This document shows positions 28,125 to 43,500 of a stretch of DNA of 64,000 bases, one piece after another (within the stretch, counting starts at the first letter, position 1; the number at the start of each line of letters is the position of its first letter). The notes beneath the pieces were generated by a model. That model saw only the letters and a list, made by a program, of their open reading frames with translations, made no database searches and was not told the DNA's origin. Both the position numbers and the translations under genes were made by a program. This stretch comes from Diplolepis rosae (taxonomy: Eukaryota > Arthropoda > Insecta > Hymenoptera > Diplolepididae), in NCBI GenBank assembly GCA_030998225.1, contig JAPYXD010000460.1, forward strand, positions 372,001-436,000. The letters run 5' to 3'.

Positions 28125-31100
28125 GCGTAAACAACCCCAAAAAAGTTTCGATTACACAAGAAAATTACAAAATATGTTGAATTGAAGCTGAAAATTCTGG
28201 AAGAAATATATATGCCACGCGATAATAAAATAAACTTTACGTATATTTGAATTTAAATGTGAAATTAATTTATGAGGGATAAACACCCTTAAGTGCATGT
28301 TGTTATATTTCTACAAAATAAAATTAATTTCGCGTACAAATCAAGCAGAGAAAATTCTTTTACACAGAGAGTTGAAAAATATAAATTGCTTAACTTAGTT
28401 GAAACATTTTATGGGGGTAAACAACCCCAAAAAAGTTACGATTACACAAGAAAATTACCAGATAGGTTGAATTGAAACTGAAAATTCTGGAAGAAATATA
28501 TTTGCAATGCAAAAATGAAATCAACTTTACGCATATTTGCATTTTCATGAGGAAGTAATTTATGAGGGGTAGCCACCCTTAAGTGCATGTTATTATATTT
28601 CTACAAAATAAAATTATTTTCGCGTACAAAACCAAGCAGAGATAATTCTTTCACACAGAGAGTTGAAAAATATAAATTGCTCAATTTAGTTGAAACATTT
28701 TATGGGGGTAAACAACCCCAAAAAAGTTACGATTACACAAGAAAATTACCAGATAGGTTGAATTGAAGCTGAAAATTCTGGAAGAAATATATTTGCCATG
28801 CAAAAATGAAATCAACTTTACGCATATTTGCATTTTCATGAGGAAGTAATTTATGAGGGGTAGCCACCCTTAAGTGCATGTTATTATATTTCTACAAAAT
28901 AAAATTATTTTCGCGTACAAAACCAAGCAGAGATAATTCTTTCACACAGAGAGTTGAAAAATATAAATTGCTCAATTTAGTTGAAACATTATATAGGCCT
29001 AAACTACCCCAAAAATAGTTACGATGATTAAAGAAAATTACCAGATAGGTTGAATTGAAGCTGAATATTCTGGAAGAAATATATATGCCATGCAAAAATG
29101 AAATAAACCTTACGCGTATTTGCATTTTCATGAGGAATTAATTTATGAGGGGTAGCCACCCTTAAGTGCATGTTATTATATTTCTACAAAATAAAATTAA
29201 TTTCGCGTACAAAACCAAGCACAGATAATTCTTTCACACACATAGTTGAAAAATATAAATTGCTCAATTTAGTTGAAACATTATATAGGCCTAAACTACC
29301 CAAAAAAAAAATTACGATGATTAAAGAAAATTACCAGATAGGTTGAATTGAAGCTGAATATTCTGGAAGAAATATATATGCCATGCAAAAATGAAATAAA
29401 CCTTACGCGTATTTGCATTTTCATGAGGAATTAATTTATGAGGGATAGCCACCCTTAAGTGCATGTTATTATATTTCTACAAGATAAGATTAATTTCACG
29501 TACAAAACCAAGCAGAGAAAATTCTTTCACACAGTGAGTTGAATAATATAAATTGTTCAATTTAGATGAAACATTTTATGGGGGTAAACAACCCCAAAAA
29601 AGTTAGGATCATTCAAGAAAATTACCAGATAGGTTGAATTGAAGCTGAAAATTCTGAAAAAACTATATATGCCATGCAAAAATAAAATGAACTTTACGTA
29701 TATTTGCATTTTCATGCGGAATTAATGTATGAGGGGTAACAACCCTTAAGTGCATGTTATTATATTTCTACAAAATAAAATTATTTTCGAGTACAAAATC
29801 AAGCAGAGATAAATCTTTCACACAAAGAGTTGAAAAATATAAATTGCTCAATTTAGTTGAAACATTTTATGGGGGTAAACAAAACCAAAAATAGTTACGA
29901 TTATTAAAGAAAATTACCAGATAGGTTGAATTGAAGCTGAAAATTCTGGAAGAAATATATATGCCACGCGATAGTAAAATAAACTTTACGTATATTTGAA
30001 TTTAAATGTGAAATTAATTTATGAGGGATAACCACCCTTAAGTGCATGTTATTATATTTCTACAATTTAAAATTAATTTCGCGTACAAAACCAAGCAGAG
30101 AAAATTCTTTCACACAGAGAGTTGAAAAATATAATTTGCTTAATTTAGTTGAAACATTTTATGGGTTAAACAACCCTAAAAAAGTTAGGAACATAGAAGA
30201 AAATTACCAGATAAGTTGAATAGAAGCTGAAAATTCTGAAAGAAATATATATGCCACGCGATAGTAAAATAAACTGTTTGCATATTTGCATTTTCATGAG
30301 GATTTATTTTATGAGGGGTAACCACCCTTAAGTGCATGTTACTATATTTCTAAAAAATAAAATTATTTTCGCGTACAAAACCAAGCACAGATAATTCTTT
30401 CACACACATAGTTGAAAAATATAAATTGCTCAATTTAGTTGAAACATTATATAGGCCTAAACTACCCAAAAAAAATTACGATGATTAAAGAAAATTACCA
30501 GATAGGTTGAATTGAAGCTGAATATTCTGGAAGAAATATATATGCCATGCAAAAATGAAATAAACCTTACGCGTATTTGCATTTTCATGAGGAATTAATT
30601 TATGAGGGATAGCCACCCTTAAGTGCATGTTATTATATTTCTACAAAATAAAATTATTTTCGAGTATAAAAACAAGCACAGATAATTCTTTCACACACAT
30701 AGTTGAAAAATAGAAATTGCTCAATTTAGTTGAAACATTATATAAGCCTAAACTACCCAAAAAAAATTACTATGATTAAAGAAAAATACCAGATAGGTTG
30801 AATTGAAGCTGAATATTCTGGAAGAAATATATATGCCATGCAAAAATGAAATAAACCTTAGGCGTATTTGCATTTTCATGAGGAATTAATTTATGAGGGA
30901 TAGCCACCCTTAAGTGCATGTTATTATATTTCTACAAAATAAGATTAATTTCGCGTACAATACCAAGCAGAGAAAATTCTTTCACACAGAGAGTTGAATA
31001 ATATAAATTGTTCAATTTAGATGAAACATGTTATGGGGGTAAACAACCCCAAAAAAGTTAGGATCATTCAAGAAAATTACCAGATAGGTTGAATTGAAGC

Positions 31101-31618
31101 TCAAAATTCTGAAAAAACTATATATGCCATGCAAAAATAAAATGAGCTTTACGTATATTTGCATTTTCATGCGGAATTAATGTATGAGGGGTAACAACCC
31201 TTAAGTGCATGTTATTATATTTCTACAAAGTAAGATTAATTTCGCGTACAAAACCAAGCAGAGAAAATTCTTTCACACAGAGAGTTGAAAAATATAAATT
31301 GTTGAACTTAGATGAAACATTTTATGGGGGAAAACAACCCCAAAAAATTTAGGATCATACAAGAAAATTACCAGATAGGTTGAATTGAAGCTGAAAATTC
31401 TGGAAGAAATATATATGCCATGCAAAAATAAAATGAACTTTACGTATATTTGCATTTTCATGCGGAATTAATGTATGAGGGGTAACAACCCTTAAGTGCA
31501 TGTTATTATATTTCTACAAAATAAAATTATTTTCGCGTACAAAACCAAGCACAGATAATTCTTTCACACAGAGAGTTGAAAAATATAAATTGCTCAATTT
31601 AGTTGAAACATTATATAG
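28125..31618. repeat. 12-monomer higher-order block (3,494 bp), copy 1
   Basis: Direct tandem duplication with 31,619-35,110 at an offset of exactly 3,494. GTTTCGATTACACAAG lies at 28,145 and 31,639. CGCGTACAAATCAAGCAGAG, a 2-base deletion variant, lies near 28,331 and 31,825. The copies differ at scattered positions, for example AAGATAAGATTAATTTCACG near 29,481 against AAAATAAGATTAATTTCGCG near 32,975. No MITE is present although the matching monomer is (empty site at 29,737). Confidence 0.88.
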
Positions 31619-34600
31619 GCGTAAACAACCCCAAAAAAGTTTCGATTACACAAGAAAATTACAAAATATGTTGAATTGAAGCTGAAAATTCTGGAAGAAA
31701 TATATATGCCACGCGATAATAAAATAAACTTTACGTATATTTGAATTTAAATGTGAAATTAATTTATGAGGGATAAACACCCTTAAGTGCATGTTGTTAT
31801 ATTTCTACAAAATAAAATTAATTTCGCGTACAAATCAAGCAGAGAAAATTCTTTTACACAGAGAGTTGAAAAATATAAATTGCTTAACTTAGTTGAAACA
31901 TTTTATGGGGGTAAACAACCCCAAAAAAGTTACGATTACACAAGAAAATTACCAGATAGGTTGAATTGAAGCTGAAAATTCTGGAAGAAATATATTTGCA
32001 ATGCAAAAATGAAATCAACTTTACGCATATTTGCATTTTCATGAGGAAGTAATTTATGAGGGGTAGCCACCCTTAAGTGCATGTTATTATATTTCTACAA
32101 AATAAAATTATTTTCGCGTACAAAACCAAGCAGAGAAAATTCTTTCACACAGAGAGTTGAAAAATATAAATTGCTCAATTTAGTTGAAACATTTTATGGG
32201 GGTAAACAACCCCAAAAAAGTTACGATTACACAAGAAAATTACCAGATAGGTTGAATTGAAGCTGAAAATTCTGGAAGAAATATATTTGCCATGCAAAAA
32301 TGAAATCAACTTTACGCATATTTGCATTTTCATGAGGAAGTAATTTATGAGGGGTAGCCACCCTTAAGTGCATGTTATTATATTTCTACAAAATAAAATT
32401 ATTTTCGCGTACAAAACCAAGCAGAGATAATTCTTTCACACAGAGAGTTGAAAAATATAAATTGCTCAATTTAGTTGAAACATTATATAGGCCTAAACTA
32501 CCCCAAAAATAGTTACGATGATTAAAGAAAATTACCAGATAGGTTGAATTGAAGCTGAATATTCTGGAAGAAATATATATGCCATGCAAAAATGAAATAA
32601 ACCTTACGCGTATTTGCATTTTCATGAGGAATTAATTTATGAGGGGTAGCCACCCTTAAGTGCATGTTATTATATTTCTACAAAATAAAATTAATTTCGC
32701 GTACAAAACCAAGCACAGATAATTCTTTCACACACATAGTTGAAAAATATAAATTGCTCAATTTAGTTGAAACATTATATAGGCCTAAACTACCCAAAAA
32801 AAAAATTACGATGATTAAAGAAAATTACCAGATAGGTTGAATTGAAGCTGAATATTCTGGAAGAAATATATATGCCATGCAAAAATGAAATAAACCTTAC
32901 GCGTATTTGCATTTTCATGAGGAATTAATTTATGAGGGATAGCCACCCTTAAGTGCATGTTATTATATTTCTACAAAATAAGATTAATTTCGCGTACAAT
33001 ACCAAGCAGAGAAAATTCTTTCACACAGAGAGTTGAATAATATAAATTGTTCAATTTAGATGAAACATGTTATGGGGGTAAACAACCCCAAAAAAGTTAG
33101 GATCATTCAAGAAAATTACCAGATAGGTTGAATTGAAGCTGAAAATTCTGAAAAAACTATATATGCCATGCAAAAATAAAATGAACTTTACGTATATTTG
33201 CATTTTCATTCGGAATTAATCTATGAGGGGTAACAACCCTTAAGTGCATGTTATTATATTTCTACAAAATAAAATTATTTTCGAGTACAAAATCAAGCAG
33301 AGATAAATCTTTCACACAAAGAGTGGAAAAATATAAATTGTTTAATTTAGTTGAAACATTTTATGGGGGTAAACAACCCCAAAAATAGTTACGATTATTA
33401 AAGAAAATTACCAGATCGGTTGAATTGAAGCTGAAAATTCTGGAAGAAATATATATGCCACGCGATAGTAAAATAAACTTTACGTATATTTGAATTTAAA
33501 TGTGAAATTAATTTATGAGGGATAACCACCCTTAAGTGCATGTTATTATATTTCTACAAAATAAAATTAATTTCGCGTAAAAAACCAAGCAGAGAAAATT
33601 CTTTCACACAGAGAGTTGAAAAATATAATTTGCTTAATTTAGTTGAAACATTTTATGGGTTAAACAACCCTAAAAAAGTTAGGAACATAGAAGAAAATTA
33701 CCAGATAAGTTGAATAGAAGCTGAAAATTCTGAAAGAAATATATATGCCACGCGATAGTAAAATAAACTGTTTGCATATTTGCATTTTCATGAGGATTTA
33801 TTTTATGAGGGGTAACCACCCTTATGTGCATGTTACTATATTTCTAAAAAATAAAATTATTTTCGCGTACAAAACCAAGCACAGATAATTCTTTCACACA
33901 CATAGTTGAAAAATATAAATTGCTCAATTTAGTTGAAACATTATATAGGCCTAAACTACCCAAAAAAAAAATTACGATGATTAAAGAAAATTACCAGATA
34001 GGTTGAATTGAAGCTGAATATTCTGGAAGAAATATATATGCCATGCAAAAATGAAATAAACCTTACGCGTATTTGCATTTTCATGAGGAATTAATTTATG
34101 AGGGATAGCCACCCTTAAGTGCATGTTATTATATTTCTACAAAATAAAATTATTTTCGCGTACAAAACCAAGCACAGATAATTCTTTCACACACATAGTT
34201 GAAAAATATAAATTGCTCAATTTAGTTGAAACATTATATAAGCCTAAACTACCCAAAAAAAATTACAATGATTAAAGAAAAATACCAGATAGGTTGAATT
34301 GAATGTGAATATTCTGGAAGAAATATATATGCCATGCAAAAATGAAATAAACCTTAGGCGTATTTGCATTTTCATGAGGAATTAACTTATGATGGATAGC
34401 CACCCTTAAGTGCATGTTATTATATTTCTACAAAATAAATTAATTTCGCGTACAAAACCAAGCAGAGAAAATTCTTTCACACAGAGAGTTGAATAATATA
34501 AATTGTTCAATTTAGATGAAACATTTTATGGGGGTAAACAACCCCAAAAAAGTTAGGATCATTCAAGAAAATTACCAGATAGGTTGAATTGAAGCTGAAA

Positions 34601-35110
34601 ATTCTGAAAAAACTATATATGCCATGCAAAAATAAAATGAACTTTACGTATATTTGCATTTTCATGCGGAATTAATGTATGAGGGGTAACAACCCTTAAG
34701 TGCATGTTATTATATTTCTACAAAATAAAATTATTTTCGCGTACAAAACCAAGCAGAGAAAATTGTTTCACACAGAGAGTTGAATAATATAAATTGTTGA
34801 ACTTAGATGAAACATGTTATGGGGGTAAACAACCCCAAAAAAGTTAGGATCATTAAAGAAAATTACCAGATAGGTTGAATTGATGCTGAAAATTCTGGAA
34901 GAAATATATATGCCATGCAAAAATAAAATGAACTTTACGTATATTTGCATTTTCATGCGGAATTAATGTATGAGGGGTAACAACCCTTAAGTGCATGTTA
35001 TTATATTTCTACAAAATAAAATTATTTTCGCGTACAAAACCAAGCACAGATAATTCTTTCACACAGAGAGTTGAAAAATATAAATTGCTCAATTTAGTTG
35101 AAACATTTTA
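31619..35110. repeat. 12-monomer higher-order block (3,494 bp), copy 2
   Basis: Second tandem copy of 28,125-31,618. Similarity runs until about 35,105, where copy 1 has ATTATATAGGCGT and this copy has ATTTTATGGGGGT, so the junction lies within a hairpin-containing stretch common to all monomers. It is satellite only. Confidence 0.88.
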
Positions 35111-36744
35111 TGGGGGTAAACAACCTCAAAAAAGTGAGGAACATAGAAGAAAATTACCAGATAGGTTGAATTGAAGCTGAAAATTCTGGAAGAAATATAT
35201 ATGCCATGCAAAAATGAAATAAACTGTACGTATATTTGCATTTTCATGAGGAATTAATTCATAAGGGGTAACCACCATTAAGCTCATGTTATTATATTTC
35301 TACAAAATAAAATTAAATTCGCGTACAAAACCAAACAGAGAGAATTCTTTTACACAGAGAGTTGAAATATATTAATTTCTTAATTTAGTTGAAACATGTT
35401 ATGGGGGTAAACAACACCAAAAAAGTTAGGATCATACAAGAAAATTACCAGACAGGTTGAATTGAAGCTGAATATTCTGGAAAAAATATATTTGCCATGC
35501 AAAAATGAAATAAACCTTACGCGTATTTGCTTTTTCATGAGGAATTAATTTATGAGGGATAACCAGCCTTAAGTGCATGTTATAATATTCTACAATATAA
35601 AATTAATTTCGCGTACAAAACCAAGCAGAGAAAATTCTTTCCCACAGAAAGTTGAAAAATATAAATTGTTAAATTTAGTTGAAACGTTATATAGGCGTAC
35701 ACTACCCCAAAAATAGTTAGGATGATACAAGAAAATTACCAGATAGGTTGAATTGAAGCTGAAAATAGTGAAAAAAATATATTTGCTACGCGATAATAAA
35801 ATAAACTGTACGTATATTTGCATTTTCATGAGGAATTAATTCATGAGGGGTAACCACCCATAAGTGCATGTTATTATATTTCTACAATATAAAATTAATT
35901 TCGCGTACAAAACCAAGCAGAGAAAATTCTTTCCCACAGAAAGTTGAAAAATATAAATTGTTTAATTTAGTTGAAACATTATATAGGCCTAAACTACCCC
36001 AAAAATAGTTACGATGATTAAAGAAAATTACCAGATAGGTTGAATTGAAGCTGAAAATTCTGGAAGAAATATATATGCCATGCAAAAATGAAATAAAGCT
36101 TACGCGTATTTGCATTATCAAGAGAAATTAATTTATGACGGATAAACACCCTTAAGTGCATGTTATTATATTTCTACAATTTAAAATTAATTTAGCGTAC
36201 AAAACCAAGTACACAAAATTCTTTCATACAGAAAGTTGAAAAATATAAATTTCTCAATTTAGTTGAAACATTATATAGGCCTAAACTACCCCAAAAATAG
36301 TTACGATGTTTAAAGAAAATTACCAGGTAGGTTGAATTGAAGCTGAACATTCTGAAAAAAATATATTTGCCATGCAAAAATAAAATAAACTTTACGCATA
36401 TTTGCATTTTCATGAGAAATTCATTTATGAGGGGTAACCACCATTAAGTGCATGGTATAATATTTCTACAAATTATAATTAATTTCGATTACAAAACCTA
36501 GCAGAGAAAATTCTTTCACACAGAGAGTTGAAAAATAAAAATTGCTTAATTATTTGAAACATTTTATGGGGGAAAACAACCCCAAAAAATTTAGGATCAT
36601 ACAAGAAAATTACCAGATAGGTTGAATTGAAGCTGAAAATTCTGTAAGAAATATATATGCCATGCAAAAATGACATAAACCTTACGCGTATTTGGAATTT
36701 TCAAGAGAAATTAATTTATGAGGGGTAGCCACCCTTAAGTGCAT
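35111..36744. repeat. Diverged satellite monomers
   Basis: The 291-bp periodicity continues, but monomers here differ more from the left-hand types. Examples are TTCATAAGGGGTAACCACCA near 35,260, CTTTCCCACAGAAAGTTG near 35,640 and 35,930, and AATTATAATTAATTTCGATT near 36,472. Several of these variants reappear 10-15 kb downstream (46.3-50.5 kb). No gene is seen. Confidence 0.85.
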
Positions 36745-39700
36745 GTTATTATATTTCTACAAAATAAAATTAATTTCGCGTACAAAACCAAGCAGAGAAA
36801 ATTGTTTCACACAGAGAGTTGAAAAATATAAATTGCTCAATTTAGTTGAAACATTTTATGGTTGTAAACAACCCCAAAAAAGTTACGATTACACAAGAAA
36901 ATTACCAGATAGGTTGAATTGAAGCTGAATATTCTGGAAGAAATATATATGCCATGCAAAAATGAAATAAACCTTACGCGTATTTGCATTTTCATGAGGA
37001 ATTAATTTATGAGGGATAGCCACCCATAAGTGCATGTTATTATATTTCTACAAAATACAATTATTTTCGAGTACAAAATGAAGCAGAGATAAATCTTTCA
37101 CACAGAGAGTGGAAAAATATAAATTGCTTAATTTAGTTGAAACATTTTATGGGGGTAAACAACCTCAAAAAAGTGAGGAACAAAGAAGAAAATTACCAGA
37201 TAGGTTGAATTGAAGCTGAAAATTCTGGAAGAAATATATATGCCACGCGATAGTAAAATAAACTTTACGTATATTTGAATTTAAATGTGAAATTAATTTA
37301 TGAGGGATAACCACCCTTAAGTGCATGTTATTATATTTCTACAATTTAAAATTAATGTCGCTTACAAAACCAAGCACACAAAATTCTTTCACAAAGAGAG
37401 TTGAAAAATATAAATTGCTCAATTTAGTTGAAACATTATATGGGGGTAAACAACCCCAAAAAAGTTACGATTACACAAGAAAATTACAAAATATGTTGAA
37501 TTGGAGCTAACGATTATGAATGAAATATATTTGCTACGCTATAATAAAATAAACTGTACGCATATTTGCATTTTCATGAGGAATTAATTTATGAGGGGTA
37601 ACCACACTTAAGTGCATGTTATAATATTTCTACAAAATAAGATCAATTTCGCGTTCAAAAGGAAGCAGAGATAATTCTTTCACACAGAGAGTTGAAAAAT
37701 ATAAATTGCTCAATTTAGTTGAAACGTTATATAGGCGTACACTACCCCAAAAATAGTTAGGATGATACAAGAAAATTACCAGATAGGTTGAATTGAAGCT
37801 GAAAATAGTGAAAAAAATATATTTGCTACGCGATAATAAAATAAACTGTACGTATATTTGCATTTTCATGAGGAATTAATTCATGAGGGGTAACCACCCT
37901 TAAGTGCATGTTATTATATTTCTACAAAATGTAATTAATTTCGCGTACAAAACCAAGCAAAGAAAATTCTTTCACACAGAGAGTTGAAAAATATAAATTG
38001 TTTAATTTAGTTGAAACTTTATATAGGCCAAAACTACCCCAAAAATAGTTACGATGATTAAAGAAAATTACCAGATAGGTTGAATTGAAGCTGAAAATTC
38101 TGGAAGAAATATATATGCCATGCAAAAATGAAATAAACCTTACTTGTATTTGCATTATCAAGAGAAATTAATTTATGAGGGATAAACACCGTTAAGTGCA
38201 TTTTATAATATTTCTACAATTTAAAATTAATTTAGCGTAAAAAACCAAGCACACAAAATTCTTGCATACAGACAGTTGAAAAATATAAATTGCTCAATTT
38301 AGTTGAAACATTTTATGGGTTAAACAACCCTAAAAAAGTTAGGAACATAGAAGAATATTACCAGATAGGTTGAATTGAAGCTGAAAATTCTGGAAGAAAT
38401 ATATATGCCATGCAAAAATGAAATAAACCTTACGCGTATTTGCATTTTCATGAGGAATTCATTTATGAAGGGTAGCAACCCTTAAGTGCATGTTATTATA
38501 TTTCTACAAAATAAAATTAATTTCTCGTACAAAACCAAGCAGAGAAAATTGCTTCACACAGAGAGTTGAAAAATATAAATTGTTCAATTTAGTTGAAACA
38601 TTTTATGGTTGTAAACAACCCCAAAAAAGTTACGATTACACAAGAAAATTACCAGATAGGTTGATTTGAAGCTGAAAATTCTGAAAAAACTATATATGCC
38701 ATGCAAAAATAAAATGAACTTTACGTATATTTGCATTTTCATGCGGAATTAATGTATGAGGGGTAACAACCCTTAAGTGCATGTTATTATATTTCTACAA
38801 TTTAAAATTAATGTCGCTTACAAAACCAAGCACACAAAATTCTTTCACAAAGAGAGTTGAAAAATATAAATTGCTCAATTTAGTTGAAACATTATATGGG
38901 GGTAAACAACCCCAAAAAAGTTACGATTACACAAGAAAATTACAAAATATGTTGAATTGGAGCTAACGATTATGAATGAAATATATTTGCTACGCTATAA
39001 TAAAATAAACTGTACGCATATTTGCATTTTCATGAGGAATTAATTTATGAGGGGTAACCACACTTAAGTGCATGTTATAATATTTCTACAAAATAAGATC
39101 AATTTCGCGTTCAAAAGGAAGCAGAGATAATTCTTTCACACAGAGAGTTGAAAAATATAAATTGCTCAATTTAGTTGAAACAATATATAGGCGTTAACTA
39201 CCCCAAAAATAGTTAGCATGATACAAGAAAATTACCAGATAGGTTGAATTGAAGCTGAAAATACTGAAAAAAATATATTTGCTACGCGATAATAAAATAA
39301 ACTGTACGTATATTTGCATTTTCATGAGGAATTAATTCATGAGGGGTAACCACCCTTAAGTGCATGTTATTATATTTCTACAAAATGTAATTAATTTCGC
39401 GTACAAAACCAAGCAAAGAAAATTCTTTCACACAGAGAGTTGAAAAATATAAATTGTTTAATTTAGTTGAAACTTTATATAGGCCAAAACTACCCCAAAA
39501 ATAGTTACGATGATTAAAGAAAATTACCAGATAGGTTGAATTGAAGCTGAAAATTCTGGAAGAAATATATATGCCATGCAAAAATGAAATAAACCTTACT
39601 TGTATTTGCATTATCAAGAGAAATTAATTTATGAGGGATAAACACCCTTAAGTGCATTTTATAATATTTCTACAATTTAAAATTAATTTAGCGTAAAAAA

Positions 39701-40531
39701 CCAAGCACACAAAATTCTTGCATACAGACAGTTGAAAAATATAAATTGCTCAATTTAGTTGAAACATTTTAAGGGGGTAAACAACCCCAAAAATTTAGGA
39801 TCATACAAGAAAATTAACAGATAGGTTGAATTGAAGCTGAAAATTCTGGAAGAAATATATATGCCATGCAAAAATGAAATAAACATTACGCGTATTTGCA
39901 AGTTCATGAGAAATTAATTTATGAGGGGTAACCACCCTTAGTTGCGTATTCTTATATTTCTACAATTTAAAATTAATTTTGAGTACAAAACCAAGCAGAG
40001 AAAATTCCTTTATACAGAGAATTGAAAAATATAAATTGCTTAATTTAGTTGAAACATTTAATGGGGATAAACAACCTCAAAAAAGTTAGAATCATACAAG
40101 AAAATTACCAGATAGGTTGAATTGAAGCTGAAAATTCTGAAAAAAATATATTTCCTACAGGATAATAAAATAAACTGTACGTATATTTGCATTTTCATGA
40201 GGAATTAATTCATAAGGGGTAACCACCATTAAGCTCATGTTATTATATTTCTACAAAATAAAATTAAATTCGCGTACAAAACCAAACAGAGAAAATTCTT
40301 TTACACAGAGAGTTGAAATATATTAATTTCTTAATTTAGTTGAAACATTTAATGGGGGTAAACAACCCCAAAAAAAGTTAGGATCATACAAGAAAATTAC
40401 AAGACAGGTTGAATTGAAGCTGAAAATTCTGGAAGAAATATATATGCCATGCAAAAATGAAATAAACCTTACGCGTATTTGGAATTTTCATGAGGATTTA
40501 ATTGATGAGGGGTAACCACCCTTAAGTGCAT
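36745..40531. repeat. 13-monomer higher-order block (3,787 bp), copy 1
   Basis: Direct tandem repeat with 40,532 onward at an offset of 3,787 (GCATGTTA at 36,741 and 40,528). A distinctive monomer containing TTGGAGCTAACGATTATGAA lies at 37,501 and again at 38,957, a nested 5-monomer (1,456-bp) duplication. The same pair recurs at 41,288 and 42,744 in the second copy, with a further single at 45,074. It is satellite only, without any insertion. Confidence 0.9.
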
Positions 40532-43500
40532 GTTACTATATTTCTACAAAATAAAATTAATTTCGCGTACAAAACCAAGCAGAGAAAATTGTTTCACACA
40601 GAGAGTTGAAAAATATAAATTGCTCAATTTAGTTGAAACATTTTATGGTTGTAAACAACCCCAAAAAAGTTACGATTACACAAGAAAATTACCAGATAGG
40701 TTGAATTGAAGCTGAATATTCTGGAAGAAATATATATGCCATGCAAAAATGAAATAAACCTTACGCGTATTTGCATTTTCATGAGGAATTAATTTATGAG
40801 GGATAGCCACCCATAAGTGCATGTTATTATATTTCTACAAAATACAATTATTTTCGAGTACAAAATGAAGCAGAGATAAATCTTTCACACAGAGAGTGGA
40901 AAAATATAAATTGCTTAATTTAGTTGAAACATTTTATGGGGGTAAACAACCTCAAAAAAGTGAGGAACAAAGAAGAAAATTACCAGATAGGTTGAATTGA
41001 AGCTCAAAATTCTGAAAAAACTATATATGCCACGCGATAGTAAAATAAACTTTACGTATATTTGAATTTAAATGTGAAATTAATTTATGAGGGATAACCA
41101 CCCTTAAGTGCATGTTATTATATTTCTACAATTTAAAATTAATGTCGCTTACAAAACCAAGCACACAAAATTCTTTCACAAAGAGAGTTGAAAAATATAA
41201 ATTGCTCAATTTAGTTGAAACATTATATGGGGGTAAACAACCCCAAAAAAGTTACGATTACACAAGAAAATTACAAAATATGTTGAATTGGAGCTAACGA
41301 TTATGAATGAAATATATTTGCTACGCTATAATAAAATAAACTGTACGCATATTTGCATTTTCATGAGGAATTAATTTATGAGGGGTAGCCACCCTTAAGT
41401 GCATGTTATTATATTTCTACAAAATAAAATTAATTTCGCGTACAAAACCAAGCAGAGATAATTCTTTCACACAGAGAGTTGAAAAATATAAATTGTTAAA
41501 TTTAGTTGAAACGTTATATAGGCGTACACTACCCCAAAAATAGTTAGGATGATACAAGAAAATTACCAGATAGGTTGAATTGAAGCTGAAAATAGTGAAA
41601 AAAATATATTTGCTACGCGATAATAAAATAAACTGTACGTATATTTGCATTTTCATGAGGAATTAATTCATGAGGGGTAACCACCCTTAAGTGCATGTTA
41701 TTATATTTCTACAAAATGTAATTAATTTCGCGTACAAAACCAAGCAAAGAAAATTCTTTCACACAGAGAGTTGAAAAATATAAATTGTTTAATTTAGTTG
41801 AAACTTTATATAGGCCAAAACTACCCCAAAAATAGTTACGATGATTAAAGAAAATTACCAGATAGGTTGAATTGAAGCTGAAAATTCTGGAAGAAATATA
41901 TATGCCATGCAAAAATGAAATAAACCTTACTTGTATTTGCATTATCAAGAGAAATTAATTTATGAGGGATAAACACCGTTAAGTGCATGGTATTATATTT
42001 CTACAATTTAAAATTAATTTAGCGTAAAAAACCAAGCACACAAAATTCTTTCATACAGACAGTTGAAAAATATAAATTGCTCAATTTACTTGAAACATTT
42101 GATGGGTTAAACAACCCTAAAAAAGTTAGGAACATAGAAGAATATTACCAGATAGGTTGAATTGAAGCTGAAAATTCTGGAAGAAATATATATGCCATGC
42201 AAAAATGAAATAAACCTTACGCGTATTTGCATTTTCATGAGGAATTAATTTATGAGGTGTAACCATCCTTAAGTGCATGTTATTATATTTCTACAAAATA
42301 AAATTAATTTCGCGTACAAAACCAAGCAGAGAAAATTGCTTCACACAGAGAGTTGAAAAATATAAATTGTTCAATTTAGTTGAAACATTTTATGGTTGTA
42401 AACAACCCCAAAAAAGTTACGATTACACAAGAAAATTACCAGATAGGTTGATTTGAAGCTGAAAATTCTGAAAAAACTATATATGCCATGCAAAAATAAA
42501 ATGAACTTTACGTATATTTGCATTTTCATGCGGAATTAATGTATGAGGGGTAACAACCCTTAAGTGCATGTTATTATATTTCTACAATTTAAAATTAATG
42601 TCGCTTACAAAACCAAGCACACAAAATTCTTTCACAAAGAGAGTTGAAAAATATAAATTGCTCAATTTAGTTGAAACATTATATGGGGGTAAACAACCCC
42701 AAAAAAGTTACGATTACACAAGAAAATTACAAAATATGTTGAATTGGAGCTAACGATTATGAATGAAATATATTTGCTACGCTATAATAAAATAAACTGT
42801 ACGCATATTTGCATTTTCATGAGGAATTAATTTATGAGGGGTAACCACACTTAAGTGCATGTTATAATATTTCTACAAAATAAGATCAATTTCGCGTTCA
42901 AAAGGAAGCAGAGATAATTCTTTCACACAGAGAGTTGAAAAATATAAATTGCTCAATTTAGTTGAAACAATATATAGGCGTTAACTACCCCAAAAATAGT
43001 TAGCATGATACAAGAAAATTACCAGATAGGTTGAATTGAAGCTGAAAATACTGAAAAAAATATATTTGCTACGCGATAATAACATAAACTGTAAGTATAT
43101 TTGCATTTTCATGAGGAATTAATTCATGAGGGGTAACAACCCTTAAGTGCATGTTATTATATTTCTACAAAATGTAATTAATTTCGCGTACAAAACCAAG
43201 CAAAGAAAATTCTTTCACACAGAGAGTTGAAAAATATAAATTGTTTAATTTAGTTGAAACTTTATATAGGCCAAAACTACCCCAAAAATAGTTACGATGA
43301 TTAAAGAAAATTACCAGATAGGTTGAATTGAAGCTGAAAATTCTGGAAGAAATATATATGCCATGCAAAAATGAAATAAACCTTACTTGTATTTGCATTA
43401 TCAAGAGAAATTAATTTATGAGGGATAAACACCGTTAAGTGCATTTTATAATATTTCTACAATTTAAAATTAATTTAGCGTAAAAAACCAAGCACACAAA

